From positions 168,517 to 232,516 of the forward strand of contig NZ_FNAP01000007.1 of assembly GCF_900101965.1 (NCBI RefSeq): a stretch of DNA of 64,000 nt, written 5' to 3'. Within the stretch, counting starts at the first letter, position 1, and each line of letters begins with the position of its first letter. The notes under the pieces are model-generated. The model saw only the letters and a list, made by a program, of their open reading frames with translations, made no database searches and was not told the origin of the DNA. The position numbers were made by a program, and so were the translations under genes. This stretch comes from Rhodospira trueperi. Its GTDB lineage: Bacteria > Pseudomonadota > Alphaproteobacteria > Rhodospirillales > Rhodospirillaceae. Of this stretch, positions 1-8,669 are shown one piece after another.

Positions 1-1
1 C

Positions 2-187
2 AACCGGATCGTCCATGACATCGTCACCGACATGGACGGGTCCGTCGCCGCCGAGCATGGCGTGGGGCGCCTCAAGGTGGGCGAACTGGAACGCCTCAAG
101 GCCCCGGTGGAACTGGAGATGATGCGCACCATCAAGCACGCGCTCGATCCGGCGGGCCTGTTCAACCCCGGTAAGGTGGTGGTGTAG
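2..187 (+). CDS. FAD-binding oxidase of GlcD / D-2-hydroxyglutarate dehydrogenase type, C-terminal fragment
   Basis: Only the last 61 codons are inside the window; the gene continues to the left. The tail carries the typical end of the FAD-oxidase C-terminal domain: an AEHGVGRLK motif (residues 18-26 of the visible part), then a helix containing MMRTIKHALDP and the closing LFNPGKVV. In this family the GxG(x)GRxK region lies near the flavin and the substrate carboxylate. The family oxidises 2-hydroxy acids such as D-lactate, glycolate or D-2-hydroxyglutarate; the substrate cannot be told from the tail. The next gene is convergent (30 bp apart). Confidence 0.8.
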   Translation, partial: NRIVHDIVTDMDGSVAAEHGVGRLKVGELERLKAPVELEMMRTIKHALDPAGLFNPGKVVV

Positions 188-217
188 CGGGGGCGCGGGG
201 GCGCGCCCCACACAGGG

Positions 218-916
218 CTACGGCGTGTCGACGAGAACGATCTCGCTGTCCCTGATTGCCGTGAGGGCGATGGTGTCGACCGCCTCAACGGCGACGCCGT
301 CGCGTTCGTTCGCGGCGACGCCGTTGACCTCGACCGCGCCGACAGCCGGGACGAGGTAGGCCTTGCGCGCCTCTCCCAGCGTCCATTCGGCCCGTTCGCC
401 GGCGCGCAGCGTGATCCCGGCGACCCGGGCGTCGGTTCGAAGCATCAGGGCGTCCCCGTCGCCGTCCATGCCGCTGGCGAGGATTGCCCAGTCGCCGGCC
501 CGCTCGCCCTTGGGAAAGGGTTTGGCGCCCCAGTGCGGGTCGCCGCCGCGTGCCGTCGGCTCGATCCAGATCTGAAACAGGCGCGTTTCCTCGTCTTCCC
601 GGTTGTATTCCGAATGCCGGATGCCGCTGCCGGCACTCATCACTTGGACGTCCCCGGCTTCGGTGCGGCCTTCGTTGCCCAGACTGTCCGTGTGGGTGAT
701 GGCGCCCTGCCGGACGTAGGTGATGATCTCCATGTCCCGGTGCGGATGGGGCGCGAAGCCCGTTTGCGGGTCGATCTGATCGTCGTTCCAGACCCGCAGC
801 CGGCCCCAGCCCATGCGCGCGGGATCCTGATAGCCGGCAAACGAAAAGTGATGACGGGCCTTGAGCCAGCCATGGTCGGCGTGCCCCAGGCTTTTGAACG
901 GACGGATTTCGATCAT
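218..916 (-). CDS. Pirin family bicupin (YhhW-like quercetin 2,3-dioxygenase homologue)
   Basis: A 232-residue protein with the pirin N-terminal cupin. The four metal ligands of the family are all present: H57 and H59 in the motif PHPHRDME, and H101 and E103 in SAGSGIRHSE. Pirins bind Fe or another divalent metal; YhhW of E. coli cleaves quercetin in vitro, but the physiological role is generally unknown. The reading frame is open 17 codons further upstream, but the start chosen here (MIEIRPF) has a GGAG about 10 bases before it and matches the usual pirin N-terminus. It is a single gene; the opposite-strand open frame over it is a shadow. Confidence 0.85.
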   Translation of the reverse strand: MIEIRPFKSLGHADHGWLKARHHFSFAGYQDPARMGWGRLRVWNDDQIDPQTGFAPHPHRDMEIITYVRQGAITHTDSLGNEGRTEAGDVQVMSAGSGIRHSEYNREDEETRLFQIWIEPTARGGDPHWGAKPFPKGERAGDWAILASGMDGDGDALMLRTDARVAGITLRAGERAEWTLGEARKAYLVPAVGAVEVNGVAANERDGVAVEAVDTIALTAIRDSEIVLVDTP

Positions 917-1108
917 GAAGAAACTCCGGTGAGAATGCGTTTCATTCCAGATAGGCATTCGAACCACGGCATGTCAGAGTCTTGGGTGTCGGAAATCGAC
1001 CCACCGCGTTCTGCACAGACCGACGCCTCCGGGCCGTCCAGCCGGAATCTGGGCGCCACGGCAGAGACCCTGTCGTTCTTCATGGGGCTTGAATAGGCGC
1101 CCGGTCGG

Positions 1109-2467
1109 TCAGTTCGCCGTCGCCGTCACACCCTCCGGCTGACCCACGACGACGGTGGTCAGAGCCTCCGGGTCAAGCAGGCGCGCCGCCACTCGGCGGG
1201 CGTCGTCCAGGGTCACCGCCTCGATCAGGCTGTTGCGCTCGGTCAGGTAGGAGGGCGGCAGGTCCGCGTCCTGCATCGCCACCAGGATCCGCGCGATGGC
1301 GTCCGATGAGGAGAAGCGCAGCGGCCACGCGCCCGTCAGGTAGGTCTTGGCGTCGGCGAGTTCCTCGGTGGTCGGTCCTTGCTCGGCCATGCGGCGCCAC
1401 TCGGCGGCGATTAGATCCAGGCTTTCGGCCACACGGGCGTTGCCGGTGGCCACACCGCCGATCCACAGCGCGGCATGGTTCAGGGGTATGAGGTAGCTGT
1501 AGACCGAATAGGCCAGACCCCGTTTGGCCCGAACCTCTTCCATCAGGCGGGAGGAGAACCCGCCGCCGCCCAGGATGTAGTTCACGACATAGGCGGCGTA
1601 CCAGTCCGGGTCCGAACGGGCCAACCCACCATGCCCGTACACGGCGACGCTCTGCGGAATGGCGCGGTCGATCACCACGGTGTGCCCGTCGGTCCGGGGC
1701 GTGGCGTCCGCAACGGCGGGCAGATCAGAGGTTTCCGGCAGCGCCCCGAACACCGTGTCCACCAGCGCCGACAGCCGCTCCGGTGTGATGTCGCCGGCCA
1801 CGCCGATCATCAGGCGGTCGCGGACGAGGTGACGGCGCGCGAACGCCTGAAGGTCGGCGCGCGTCAGGGCGGCGATGCTTTCCGGCGTGCCGTCGACGGG
1901 CCGTCCGTAGGGGTGGTCCGGAAACACGGACGCATACCATTCATCCCGAGCGATGTGGTCGGGGTCCGTTTCATGGTAGCGCAGTCCGGCCAGCACCTGT
2001 TCCCGGATGCGCTCCACGGCCTCGGACTCGAAGCGCGGCTCGGTCAAGGCCAAGCGGAGCAGCGTCGCCGCCTCGTCCAGGGTCTCGGTCAATGTGCTCA
2101 GGGTGCCCTTGAACGTGTCGCGGTCGGCATCGAAACGAAGATTGATGGCCAGATCGGCCAGCCGTTGCTGGAACGCCTGGGAATCGAGGTCGCCCGCGCC
2201 CTCGTCGAACAGGCCGGAGGCCAGGTGCGCCAGCCCGGCCTTGCCCTCCGGGTCCAAGGCCGCGCCGCCGTCAAACGCGAACTCGACGGTCACCAGCGGG
2301 TTGGTGTGATCCTCGACCAGCCACGCCTCAACCCCCGACTCGGGGCCCTGAACACGGGTGACCTCAATGGCGTGGGCCGGCAGCGCGGCCACGATCATCA
2401 GTCCCGCCCCGATTAGGACCAGGGCGGCGCAACGACGGAACGACATCACCATGCGGGCTCTCTTCAT
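1109..2467 (-). CDS. M16 family metallopeptidase-like protein, non-catalytic partner subunit
   Basis: A 452-residue M16B protein with an N-terminal signal segment (about residues 10-33, ending PAHA). Where an active M16 peptidase has HxxEH this one reads HLASGL, so the zinc site is missing. The C-terminal half keeps the R...Y substrate-binding pair in GGGGFSSRLMEEVRAKRGLAYSVYSYL-type sequence. That is the pattern of the inactive subunit of two-gene bacterial M16 peptidases. Its ATG overlaps the stop of the upstream catalytic gene by one base (TGATG), so the two are probably translationally coupled and form a periplasmic heterodimer. Confidence 0.9.
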   Translation of the reverse strand: MKRARMVMSFRRCAALVLIGAGLMIVAALPAHAIEVTRVQGPESGVEAWLVEDHTNPLVTVEFAFDGGAALDPEGKAGLAHLASGLFDEGAGDLDSQAFQQRLADLAINLRFDADRDTFKGTLSTLTETLDEAATLLRLALTEPRFESEAVERIREQVLAGLRYHETDPDHIARDEWYASVFPDHPYGRPVDGTPESIAALTRADLQAFARRHLVRDRLMIGVAGDITPERLSALVDTVFGALPETSDLPAVADATPRTDGHTVVIDRAIPQSVAVYGHGGLARSDPDWYAAYVVNYILGGGGFSSRLMEEVRAKRGLAYSVYSYLIPLNHAALWIGGVATGNARVAESLDLIAAEWRRMAEQGPTTEELADAKTYLTGAWPLRFSSSDAIARILVAMQDADLPPSYLTERNSLIEAVTLDDARRVAARLLDPEALTTVVVGQPEGVTATAN

Positions 2468-3891
2468 CAACTGGAGGACTCGGGCAACAGGACGGCGGTG
2501 GCACTGCCGGCCGACCCGTCGAACACGGCGCGGGCGGCTGCCATGACATCGTCCGGGGTGACCGCCGCGATGTCCTCGGGCCAACGCTCGATCTCTTCCA
2601 GGGTGGCGCCCGTCGCCAGCGCGGCGCCGACGATGCGCGCGGTCATGAAAATGCTGTCGCGGGCGAACACCACCGACGCCCGCAGGCGCCGCTTGGCGCC
2701 CTCGACCTCCTCGTCCGTCACCCCTTCTTCGAGCAGGCGGGCGATTTCCGCCTCGACGGCCGTTTCGATCTCGGCCGGGGCACGGCCGGGGGCCGGCGTC
2801 ACGGAAAACGCGAAGGTCCCGAAATCCACGGCTCGGCCGTTGTAACCGGCGCCGGCCGACACGGCCACCTTGTCCTCGACCACCATCCGTTCGTACAGCC
2901 GGCTGACCGGCCCGCCGCCCAACACCTCCGCCAGCACTTGAAGCGCCGGATACAGCTCGCTGGCGCCGGCATTGCGGCTGGGCGCGACGATGCGGCGCCA
3001 CCATGTCGGCTGGGCCACCTGGGGATGGCGCATGGTCACGGTCACATCGGCCGGCGGCGGCAGGTCGCGGAGGCGGTCGCGCGTCGGTGTTTCGGGGGCC
3101 GGCCGAACCTGCCCATAGGTCCGCTCGGCGAGGGGGCGCAGCTCATCGGCGGTGACGTCGCCGACAACCACCACAACAGCGTTGTTGGGCGCATAGAAGC
3201 GGGCGTAGAAGTCGAGCGCGTCCTGCCGCGTCAACGCCTCCAACTCGTGCGCCCAGCCGATGATCGGGTTCTTGTAGGGATGGACGACCCACAGGGCCTG
3301 ATCCAGGCGCTCGTTCATCAGCGCGGTCGGCTCGTTCTCGGTGCGGCTGAGGCGTTCCTCAATGACCACATCGCGTTCCGTGAGAACGTCTTCCTCGGCC
3401 AGCCGCAGGTTGGCCATGCGGTCGGCCTCCATCTCCATGACCAGTTCGAGCCGGTCGCGGGCGATGGTCTGGTAGTAGGCCGTGTAGTCGCTGCTGGTGA
3501 AGGCGTTGTCGCGGCCGCCGTTGCGGGCGATGATCTTGGAGAACTCGCCCGGCGGGACGGTCTCCGTGCCTTGGAACATCAGGTGTTCCAGAAGATGGGC
3601 GATGCCGGACTTTCCCGGAGGCTCGTCGGCCGCCCCCACCTTGTACCAGACCATGTGGGCGACGACGGGCACCCGGTGATTCTCCACCACCACCACCTGA
3701 AGACCGTTGTCCAGCGTGAAGCTGTCGGCGTCGAAGCTCTGCGCGCGGGTGGGCGATGGCAGCGCCAGAAGGGTCAGGGCCATCAACGCCGCGGCGGCCA
3801 GCCACAGGCGGGCGCGGTCCTCGGCCGAGTGGGACGCGGCAACCGCGTGCGGGCGGGTCCGGGTGCGCGACAAGGAATGAAGACCTGGCAT
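2467..3891 (-). CDS. M16 family zinc metallopeptidase, catalytic subunit (secreted)
   Basis: A 474-residue protein. The inverted zinc motif HxxEH is intact as HLLEH at residues 99-103, followed about 75 residues later by the acidic ligand region (VIEERLSRTENEP). The C-terminal half has the R/Y pair (GGGPVSRLYER ... AGAGY). A hydrophobic segment at about 29-44 ending SPTRAQ looks like a signal peptide, so it should act in the periplasm or outside the cytoplasmic membrane. The start used gives a long basic lead; a shorter start is possible. It is first in a two-gene operon with the non-catalytic M16 partner. Confidence 0.9.
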   Translation of the reverse strand: MPGLHSLSRTRTRPHAVAASHSAEDRARLWLAAAALMALTLLALPSPTRAQSFDADSFTLDNGLQVVVVENHRVPVVAHMVWYKVGAADEPPGKSGIAHLLEHLMFQGTETVPPGEFSKIIARNGGRDNAFTSSDYTAYYQTIARDRLELVMEMEADRMANLRLAEEDVLTERDVVIEERLSRTENEPTALMNERLDQALWVVHPYKNPIIGWAHELEALTRQDALDFYARFYAPNNAVVVVVGDVTADELRPLAERTYGQVRPAPETPTRDRLRDLPPPADVTVTMRHPQVAQPTWWRRIVAPSRNAGASELYPALQVLAEVLGGGPVSRLYERMVVEDKVAVSAGAGYNGRAVDFGTFAFSVTPAPGRAPAEIETAVEAEIARLLEEGVTDEEVEGAKRRLRASVVFARDSIFMTARIVGAALATGATLEEIERWPEDIAAVTPDDVMAAARAVFDGSAGSATAVLLPESSS

Positions 3892-4025
3892 CGAACGACC
3901 TTTTCGGCAAACCCACGGGATTGATGCTGGTTATATGGGATGGGCGGGCGACCGGCTCAACGCCCGACGGGACCTGTCCCGAATGACCCGCGCCGGCTGG
4001 CGGGCCCGTTGGTTGGCTTTCCGCC

Positions 4026-4976
4026 TCAGTCCGACGCGCCGCGACCGGGGACATCCAGATCTCGGCGTGGAATGACATCGGGCCGAATCGGGGCGAGGCT
4101 CCCGAAGTCTTCCCGGTCGGAGACGGCCGGTTCCCGGATCCCGTCCCCGTCCGCGTCTTCCCAGATCAGGTCCTGGGTGAAATGCAGGGACTCGTTGAAC
4201 ACCTCGCTGATCCCCTCCGGTCCCAGATCCAGGATCACATGCCGGGTGGTGCTGCGCGAGGTCAGATCCGTGATGTGGGCCGTTTCGTGCCCGTTGCCCG
4301 TCAGGTCCGAAAGGGGATAACAGCGCGGCCCGTCGGCGGGCTGTCCCTCCGGCGCGGGCGGCAGCGGCCCTTTCAGGGGCCAGCGGAAGGCCACACGGCC
4401 ATCGCGCAGAACCAGGGCAAATCCCCCGTAACTGGGGGCGGGGATGACGCAATGCGCATATCCGTCCGCCGTTTCATGGGCCTTGATGGCCTGCGGGCTC
4501 AACCCGAACGGGCCGTCGTCTGCCGACGAGGGTTGGTCCAGGAACGACGGCACGGCGTCCAGATCGTTCAGAGCCGGCCCCCGTCCGCCCATCTGCACCA
4601 GTTCGAACACCCCGCGCGGGGTGGCTTCCAGGGCCACGCTGGCGGTCGTGCTCCGGGACGTCCGCATCGTGAACACGATGTCCGGGTGCCCGTTTCCGGT
4701 CACGTCGCGCCAGCCGTCGGCGCCGACGAAATCACCATGCACGGGGAGGCGGTAGGCCACGGTTCCATCGCGGGTGACGACGACGGCGCCCTCCCGGTCC
4801 GGGTCCGGCGCGTGCAGCGCGTAGGTGTGATCGCCCACGGTCGTGGTCCATGGACCCGACTTCGGATCGGTCGTGTCGGCGTGGGCGTGGGCGCCGAGCA
4901 TCATCGCGCCAGCGAGGACGACAAGGCCGGCGACACGGGACGGGACTGTGGATGGGGTGGGGCGGTACGGTCTCAT
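4026..4976 (-). CDS. Secreted protein with two internal repeats and Ca-loop-like motifs, function unknown
   Basis: A 316-residue protein not recognised as a named family. Start chosen at MRPYRP because a GA-rich stretch (GAAGAGAG) precedes it. Residues about 15-33 form a signal peptide ending AHAHA. The mature part has two copies of a unit with the pattern D(V/L)TGNGH-x8-TSRSTT-x2-V-x-L, at about residues 91-125 and 224-260, and a further DADGDG loop near residue 274. Such DxTGNG and DxDGDG loops resemble Ca-binding loops of FG-GAP/VCBS-type beta-propeller blades. It stands alone upstream of the M16 pair on the same strand. Confidence 0.6.
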   Translation of the reverse strand: MRPYRPTPSTVPSRVAGLVVLAGAMMLGAHAHADTTDPKSGPWTTTVGDHTYALHAPDPDREGAVVVTRDGTVAYRLPVHGDFVGADGWRDVTGNGHPDIVFTMRTSRSTTASVALEATPRGVFELVQMGGRGPALNDLDAVPSFLDQPSSADDGPFGLSPQAIKAHETADGYAHCVIPAPSYGGFALVLRDGRVAFRWPLKGPLPPAPEGQPADGPRCYPLSDLTGNGHETAHITDLTSRSTTRHVILDLGPEGISEVFNESLHFTQDLIWEDADGDGIREPAVSDREDFGSLAPIRPDVIPRRDLDVPGRGASD

Positions 4977-5239
4977 GTCTCTCTCTTCGCAATGGCCTGC
5001 CATGATCGTTGCGGCCGCCGGAGTCGGCCTGCCCCTCCCTCATGCCCACCCCTTTCCGGCGGCATCATGGCGGTGTGCTGTTCAGGTTTGGACAGACAGG
5101 CCGGCGAGGCGTGTCATACGAAATCCGTTTGATCCGTTTCGGTTCGATGAGCGTTGTCCGTCTCCTCCGCCCGCCGGCTATCATATTCACACTTCTTCCC
5201 GCCGAAGCGGCGGCTCTTCGTTCGCGCGAAAATGTGACT

Positions 5240-5343
5240 CGTCATTGCGAACCCTCGTCGCAAGGCGAGGGTGAAGCAATCGAGGGCACAAAACGCAAGT
5301 ATCCGCCCTGGATTGCTTCGTCGCTGCGCTCCTCGCAATGACG
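5240..5343. repeat. Dispersed REP-like palindromic element
   Basis: A 104-bp element whose ends are inverted copies: CGTCATTGCGA at the left and TCGCAATGACG at the right. The interior also pairs imperfectly (GAAGCAATCGAGG against CCTGGATTGCTTCG). This type of sequence recurs in many proteobacterial genomes as an intergenic element. It lies in the non-coding stretch between the secreted-repeat protein and gshB. Confidence 0.7.
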
Positions 5344-5392
5344 AACAAAAGTAGAGTTGTGTGAATCAGATAGCCTCCGCCGGGGGGACGTT

Positions 5393-5500
5393 GGGAGGGG
5401 GGCGAGTTGGTCTTCGGGCGGGTGGTGCTCGCCGCGTCAACCCCACGGGCTTTTTTTCAACCCCACCCCAGCCCTCCCCTATCCAGGGGAGGGAGTCCGG
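5393..5500 (+). repeat. Long-range dispersed repeat, copy 1
   Basis: This stretch begins GGGAGGGGGGCGAGTTGG and ends in CCCTCCCCTATCCAGGGGAGGGAGTCCGG-type sequence. A second copy in the opposite orientation lies at 51485-51594. The two share both ends almost base for base, with a more variable middle. The right end is a hairpin (CCCTCCCCT / AGGGGAGGG). It contains no gene. Confidence 0.7.
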
Positions 5501-5566
5501 GCGGACGCCGACCGCCAGAAGTGCACATGATGTCGGCGGATGCGAATGGATGATCCGAATTTCGCG

Positions 5567-6544
5567 TCAGGCGCCGTTCGCAGGGACCGTCGGCTCGGTA
5601 AGCCCGCCCGCCCGGGCCTCAATGGCGTCCCACAGCGGCGCCTCCAGGCGCGGGCCGCCCAGGCGCGCAATCTCCTGCAGGCCGGTCGGCGAGGTCACGT
5701 TGATCTCGGTCAGATACTCTCCGATCACGTCGATGCCGACGAAGATCAGCCCGCGCGCCCGCAACTCCGGGCCGATGGCGGCGCAGATCTCGCGGTCGCG
5801 CGGCGTCAGGTCGGTGGCCACCGGTTTGCCGCCGACGTGCATGTTGGAGCGCGCCTCGCCCGCCGCCGGAATACGGTTAATGGCGCCCATGGCCTCGCCG
5901 TCCACCAGGATGACGCGCTTGTCGCCCTCCCGGATTTCGGGCAGATAGCGCTGCACCATCAACGGTTCGCGGGAGATGGAGCCGAACATCTCCAGGAGGG
6001 CGCCCAGGTTCTCGTCGTCGGGCTTGAGGTGGAACACACCGGCGCCGCCGTTGCCGAACAGCGGTTTGACGATGATGTCCTTGTGTTCGGCGCGGAAGGC
6101 CTTGATCTCGGCGGTGTCGGCGCTGATGAGCGTGGGCGGCATCAGCTCCGGCCAGCGGCAGACGAACAGCTTTTCGGGCGCGCCCCTCACCTCGGCCGGA
6201 TCGTTGACCACCAGGGTGCGGGGGTGGATGTGCTCCAGGATGTGCGTGGCCGTGATGTAGGCCATGTCGAACGGCGGGTCCTGGCGCATCAACACGACAT
6301 CCACCGTGGACAGATCGAGCATCTCCGGCGGACCGAGCGTGAAATGGCCGCCGACGTGACGGCGCACGGTCAGCGGTCGGGCGCGGGCGATCACGCGGCC
6401 GTCGCGGAAGGACAGATCACGCGGCAGGTAGTGCCACAGCCGGTGGCCGCGCGCCTGGGCCTCCAGCGCCAGCACGAAGGTGCTGTCGCCGTTGATGTCG
6501 ATGGTCTCGATGGGGTCCATCTGGATGGCGACGGACAGGGACAT
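5567..6544 (-). CDS. gshB: Glutathione synthetase
   Basis: A 325-residue ATP-grasp ligase that joins gamma-glutamylcysteine and glycine in the cytosol, the second step of glutathione synthesis. The N-terminal GSH-synthetase domain is clear ([17 protein letters not shown], then [13 protein letters not shown]). The ATP-grasp part includes [12 protein letters not shown], the [15 protein letters not shown] strand and the metal-binding end [23 protein letters not shown]. Start taken at MSLSVAIQ, with GGAG 10 bases upstream, rather than seven codons earlier. Length and motifs match the proteobacterial GshB family throughout. Confidence 0.95.
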   Translation of the reverse strand: MSLSVAIQMDPIETIDINGDSTFVLALEAQARGHRLWHYLPRDLSFRDGRVIARARPLTVRRHVGGHFTLGPPEMLDLSTVDVVLMRQDPPFDMAYITATHILEHIHPRTLVVNDPAEVRGAPEKLFVCRWPELMPPTLISADTAEIKAFRAEHKDIIVKPLFGNGGAGVFHLKPDDENLGALLEMFGSISREPLMVQRYLPEIREGDKRVILVDGEAMGAINRIPAAGEARSNMHVGGKPVATDLTPRDREICAAIGPELRARGLIFVGIDVIGEYLTEINVTSPTGLQEIARLGGPRLEAPLWDAIEARAGGLTEPTVPANGA

Positions 6545-6641
6545 GGGGCTGGATCTCCGCAACAAAAGGGCGCCGGATGGTATCGCCGCCGGCGCGGCCT
6601 GTCATGCGGAACCCTCGGGCTCCGCTCGTGCCTTCTGACAT

Positions 6642-6666
6642 CGGGCGGGAGTTGTACTCCCGCCCG
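6642..6666. other. Strong hairpin between divergent genes
   Basis: A perfect 10-bp inverted repeat CGGGCGGGAG / CTCCCGCCCG with a TTGTA loop. It lies between gshB (reading left) and the toxin gene (reading right), so it does not terminate either of them in an obvious way and has no T-run. It may shape the 5' leader of one of them or mark the edge of the toxin-antitoxin insertion. Confidence 0.5.
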
Positions 6667-6758
6667 GAACCGGTTCCAGAATAACCTGAGGGAAAACGGG
6701 GAACCCCATTTCCATGATCGTCCTTGCGCAAAACTAACCCAGAGGGTTACGCTGGGGT

Positions 6759-7112
6759 ATGGAAAGCGGCCCGCTGGTGACCATCGTCGAGACGCGCGCC
6801 TTCATCTCCCGTGCGGTGGACCTGATGGATGAGGAAGATCGCGACGCCCTAAAAGCGATGCTGGCGGCAGACCCCGAATGCGGCGCGGTGATGCGCGGAA
6901 CCGGCGGGGTTCGTCAGGTGCGGGTGGCCCTGAAAGGGTGCGGCAAGAGCGGCGGGGCGCGGGTGGTCTACTCTTACCGGAACGAGGCTATGCCGCTGTT
7001 CCTGTTGACCGTCTTCGCCAAGAACGAGAAGGACAACCTGTCTCGTGCCGAGCGAAACGACTTGGCGGCGCTGGTTCAGGTGCTCGTTGACACGTATGGG
7101 AAACGACCATGA
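6759..7112 (+). CDS. RelE/HigB-like toxin of a type II toxin-antitoxin pair
   Basis: A 117-residue protein of the phage-derived RelE-like toxin family. Visible signature: TRAFISRA near the N-terminus, GTGGVRQVRVALKGCGKSGGARVVYSYRNE in the middle (the basic KSGGARVVY strand is characteristic) and MPLFLLTVFAKNEKDNLSRAERNDL at the end. Relatives are ribosome-dependent or free mRNA endonucleases. The gene order is toxin first, as in higBA, and its stop overlaps the antitoxin start by four bases (ATGA). No strong ribosome-binding site is seen before the ATG. Confidence 0.85.
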   Translation: MESGPLVTIVETRAFISRAVDLMDEEDRDALKAMLAADPECGAVMRGTGGVRQVRVALKGCGKSGGARVVYSYRNEAMPLFLLTVFAKNEKDNLSRAERNDLAALVQVLVDTYGKRP

Positions 7113-7402
7113 CCAAGGCTTTCGAGGCGATCCGCGACGGGTTGGAAGACGCCATTGCCTACGGCCAGGGCGACGCAGCCCGCGCACGCGAGACGGTGGT
7201 TGGGGCCGAGCGGGCGGACGTGGCCGCGATTCGCGCGCGCCTGGGCATGAGCCAGCCCGCCTTTGCCGGGGCCTTGTCCGTGTCGCTGTCCACGGTTCGC
7301 AAGTGGGAACAGGGGCAGCGTGTCCCGAGCGGCGCGGCGCGGGTGCTGTTGCGCGTCATGGAGCGGGAACCGGACGCGGTGCGCCGCGCCCTGGGGCGGT
7401 AG
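7109..7402 (+). CDS. HTH antitoxin of the RelE-like pair (NadS/HigA type)
   Basis: A 97-residue protein with a C-terminal XRE-type helix-turn-helix (about residues 38-80: VAAIRARLGMSQPAFAGALSVSLSTVRKWEQGQR). The ending VPSGAARVLLRVMEREPDAVRRAL is typical of NadS-like antitoxins that accompany this toxin family. It is expected to neutralise the upstream toxin and repress the shared promoter. It starts inside the toxin stop codon, so translation is probably coupled. Confidence 0.85.
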   Translation: MTKAFEAIRDGLEDAIAYGQGDAARARETVVGAERADVAAIRARLGMSQPAFAGALSVSLSTVRKWEQGQRVPSGAARVLLRVMEREPDAVRRALGR

Positions 7403-7535
7403 CATCCGCAATCCGGATGTAACCGCCATTCAGCAAGCAGGGCCGGCCCGGTTGTCGGTGAACGGGCGTCTGGGGTGACGATGCTACGGTATCCTTTGCT
7501 TGGCTTTGTTTGGCTTGGCTGGAAAGGGCTGCGCC

Positions 7536-7748
7536 ATGATGGACCTGATCGTGACGGATCCCGAGATCATGAGTGGAACCCCCTGTTTCCGGGGCACGCG
7601 GGTTCCGGTTTCGGTGCTGTTCGACAATCTGGCGGACGGCATGACCATTGACGAGATCATCCAGGAGTGGCCCTCGCTCAACAAGGACGATGTCATTGCC
7701 GTCCTTGGATGGACTTCGGACGAGATTTCGCGGATCGCGGCGGCGTAG
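7536..7748 (+). CDS. DUF433 protein, probable antitoxin of a DUF433/DUF5615 pair
   Basis: About 70 residues: VTDPEIMSGTPCFRGTRVPVSVLFDNLADG followed by TIDEIIQEWPSLNKDDVIAVL, the standard DUF433 layout (a small winged-helix-like fold). The start MMDLIV has GAAAGGG about 8 bases before it. The following gene begins on the very next base after the stop (TAG then GTG). DUF433 genes are regularly found directly before PIN-like DUF5615 genes and are regarded as their antitoxins; that role is inferred from the family and the context. Confidence 0.8.
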   Translation: MMDLIVTDPEIMSGTPCFRGTRVPVSVLFDNLADGMTIDEIIQEWPSLNKDDVIAVLGWTSDEISRIAAA

Positions 7749-8120
7749 GTGCGGATTCTTCTCGACGAGTGCATGCCGATCGCGGCTCGCCGGTTTTTCG
7801 GATCCGAGCATGAGGCGGTCACGGTTGAGTACATGGGCTGGAAAGGGAAAAGGAACGGTGCGTTGCTTGCCGCCGCCGAGGCCGCTGGTTTCGACGTGTT
7901 GGTGACCTCCGATGCGAACATGTACCGGGACCACGACCTGACGGGGCGCAACATTGGCGTTGCCGTGCTGCCAAGTAACAAGTTGAAAACGTTGAAAGAG
8001 CACGCCGGACGGGTGGCGGAATTGGTTCTCGCGGCGAATCGGGGGCAATACCTGATCCGCGACCTTGCGTGGCTGGCGGCTGATGACAAACGAAAAGGTA
8101 CCGACGGATCGCCGCCGTAA
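7749..8120 (+). CDS. DUF5615 PIN-like protein, probable toxin
   Basis: A 123-residue protein starting at GTG. It has the DUF5615 pattern: N-terminal MRILLDECMP (acidic pair D6, E7), then FDVLVTSDANMYRDHDLTGRN, giving further acidic residues expected in a PIN-type nuclease site. The last residues (DDKRKGTDGSPP) look like an unstructured tail. It abuts the DUF433 gene with no gap. This is the second toxin-antitoxin pair within 1.4 kb and is convergent with holC. Confidence 0.8.
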   Translation: MRILLDECMPIAARRFFGSEHEAVTVEYMGWKGKRNGALLAAAEAAGFDVLVTSDANMYRDHDLTGRNIGVAVLPSNKLKTLKEHAGRVAELVLAANRGQYLIRDLAWLAADDKRKGTDGSPP

Positions 8121-8155
8121 CCCTGGTCCAAACGAGCCGCCCCCGCCACAGGCCG

Positions 8156-8623
8156 TCACGTCACGACATTGGCGCTGGCCTTTTCCTCCCACCCCCCGCG
8201 CTCGGTCTGTTGCCAGTAGTACAGGGTGTGGCCGGCGTCGCGGGCGGTTTTCCACCGTTCCCGCGCGGCCGCGACGGCGGTCTCGTCGTGGCCGTCGAAC
8301 AGATCCAGCACCCGGTCCCATTGGGCGGGATCGGCCACCGTCATGCCCTCGGTCAGCACCGCCAGCGTCGCCCCGTTGGGTCGTTCCTCCTGGTCACTCA
8401 GCCAGATCGGCTGGTGCTCCGGATAGCCGTCGTCACGGCAGCCGTGCGGCAGCCAGCTGTTGGCGTCGAAGGTCCACAGCAGGCTGTTGAGCGCCCGCAC
8501 CCGGTCCATGGAGGCGGCCAGCACCACAACCCGCGCGCCCGACTGATGGGCACGGGTCAGCAGGCGCGGCAACGCCCGCTCCAGCGGCCAGCGCCACAGG
8601 TGATAGAAGTCGAGTCGGGCCAT
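8156..8623 (-). CDS. holC: DNA polymerase III chi subunit
   Basis: A 155-residue protein with the chi-subunit layout: DFYHLWRWPLERALPRLLTRAHQSGARVVVLA at the N-terminus, then LNSLLWTFDANSWLPHG and PIWLSDQEERPNGA in the middle. Chi links the clamp loader of the replicative polymerase to SSB. The reading frame continues further upstream, but MARLDF is the family's normal start and GNAT is encoded upstream on the same strand. The C-terminus (YYWQQTERGGWEEKA) also agrees with the family. Confidence 0.9.
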   Translation of the reverse strand: MARLDFYHLWRWPLERALPRLLTRAHQSGARVVVLAASMDRVRALNSLLWTFDANSWLPHGCRDDGYPEHQPIWLSDQEERPNGATLAVLTEGMTVADPAQWDRVLDLFDGHDETAVAAARERWKTARDAGHTLYYWQQTERGGWEEKASANVVT

Positions 8624-8669
8624 GGTGCGTCCGGGTCCTGCGGGGAGAAAGCGGGCTCCGCCCCCCCCT

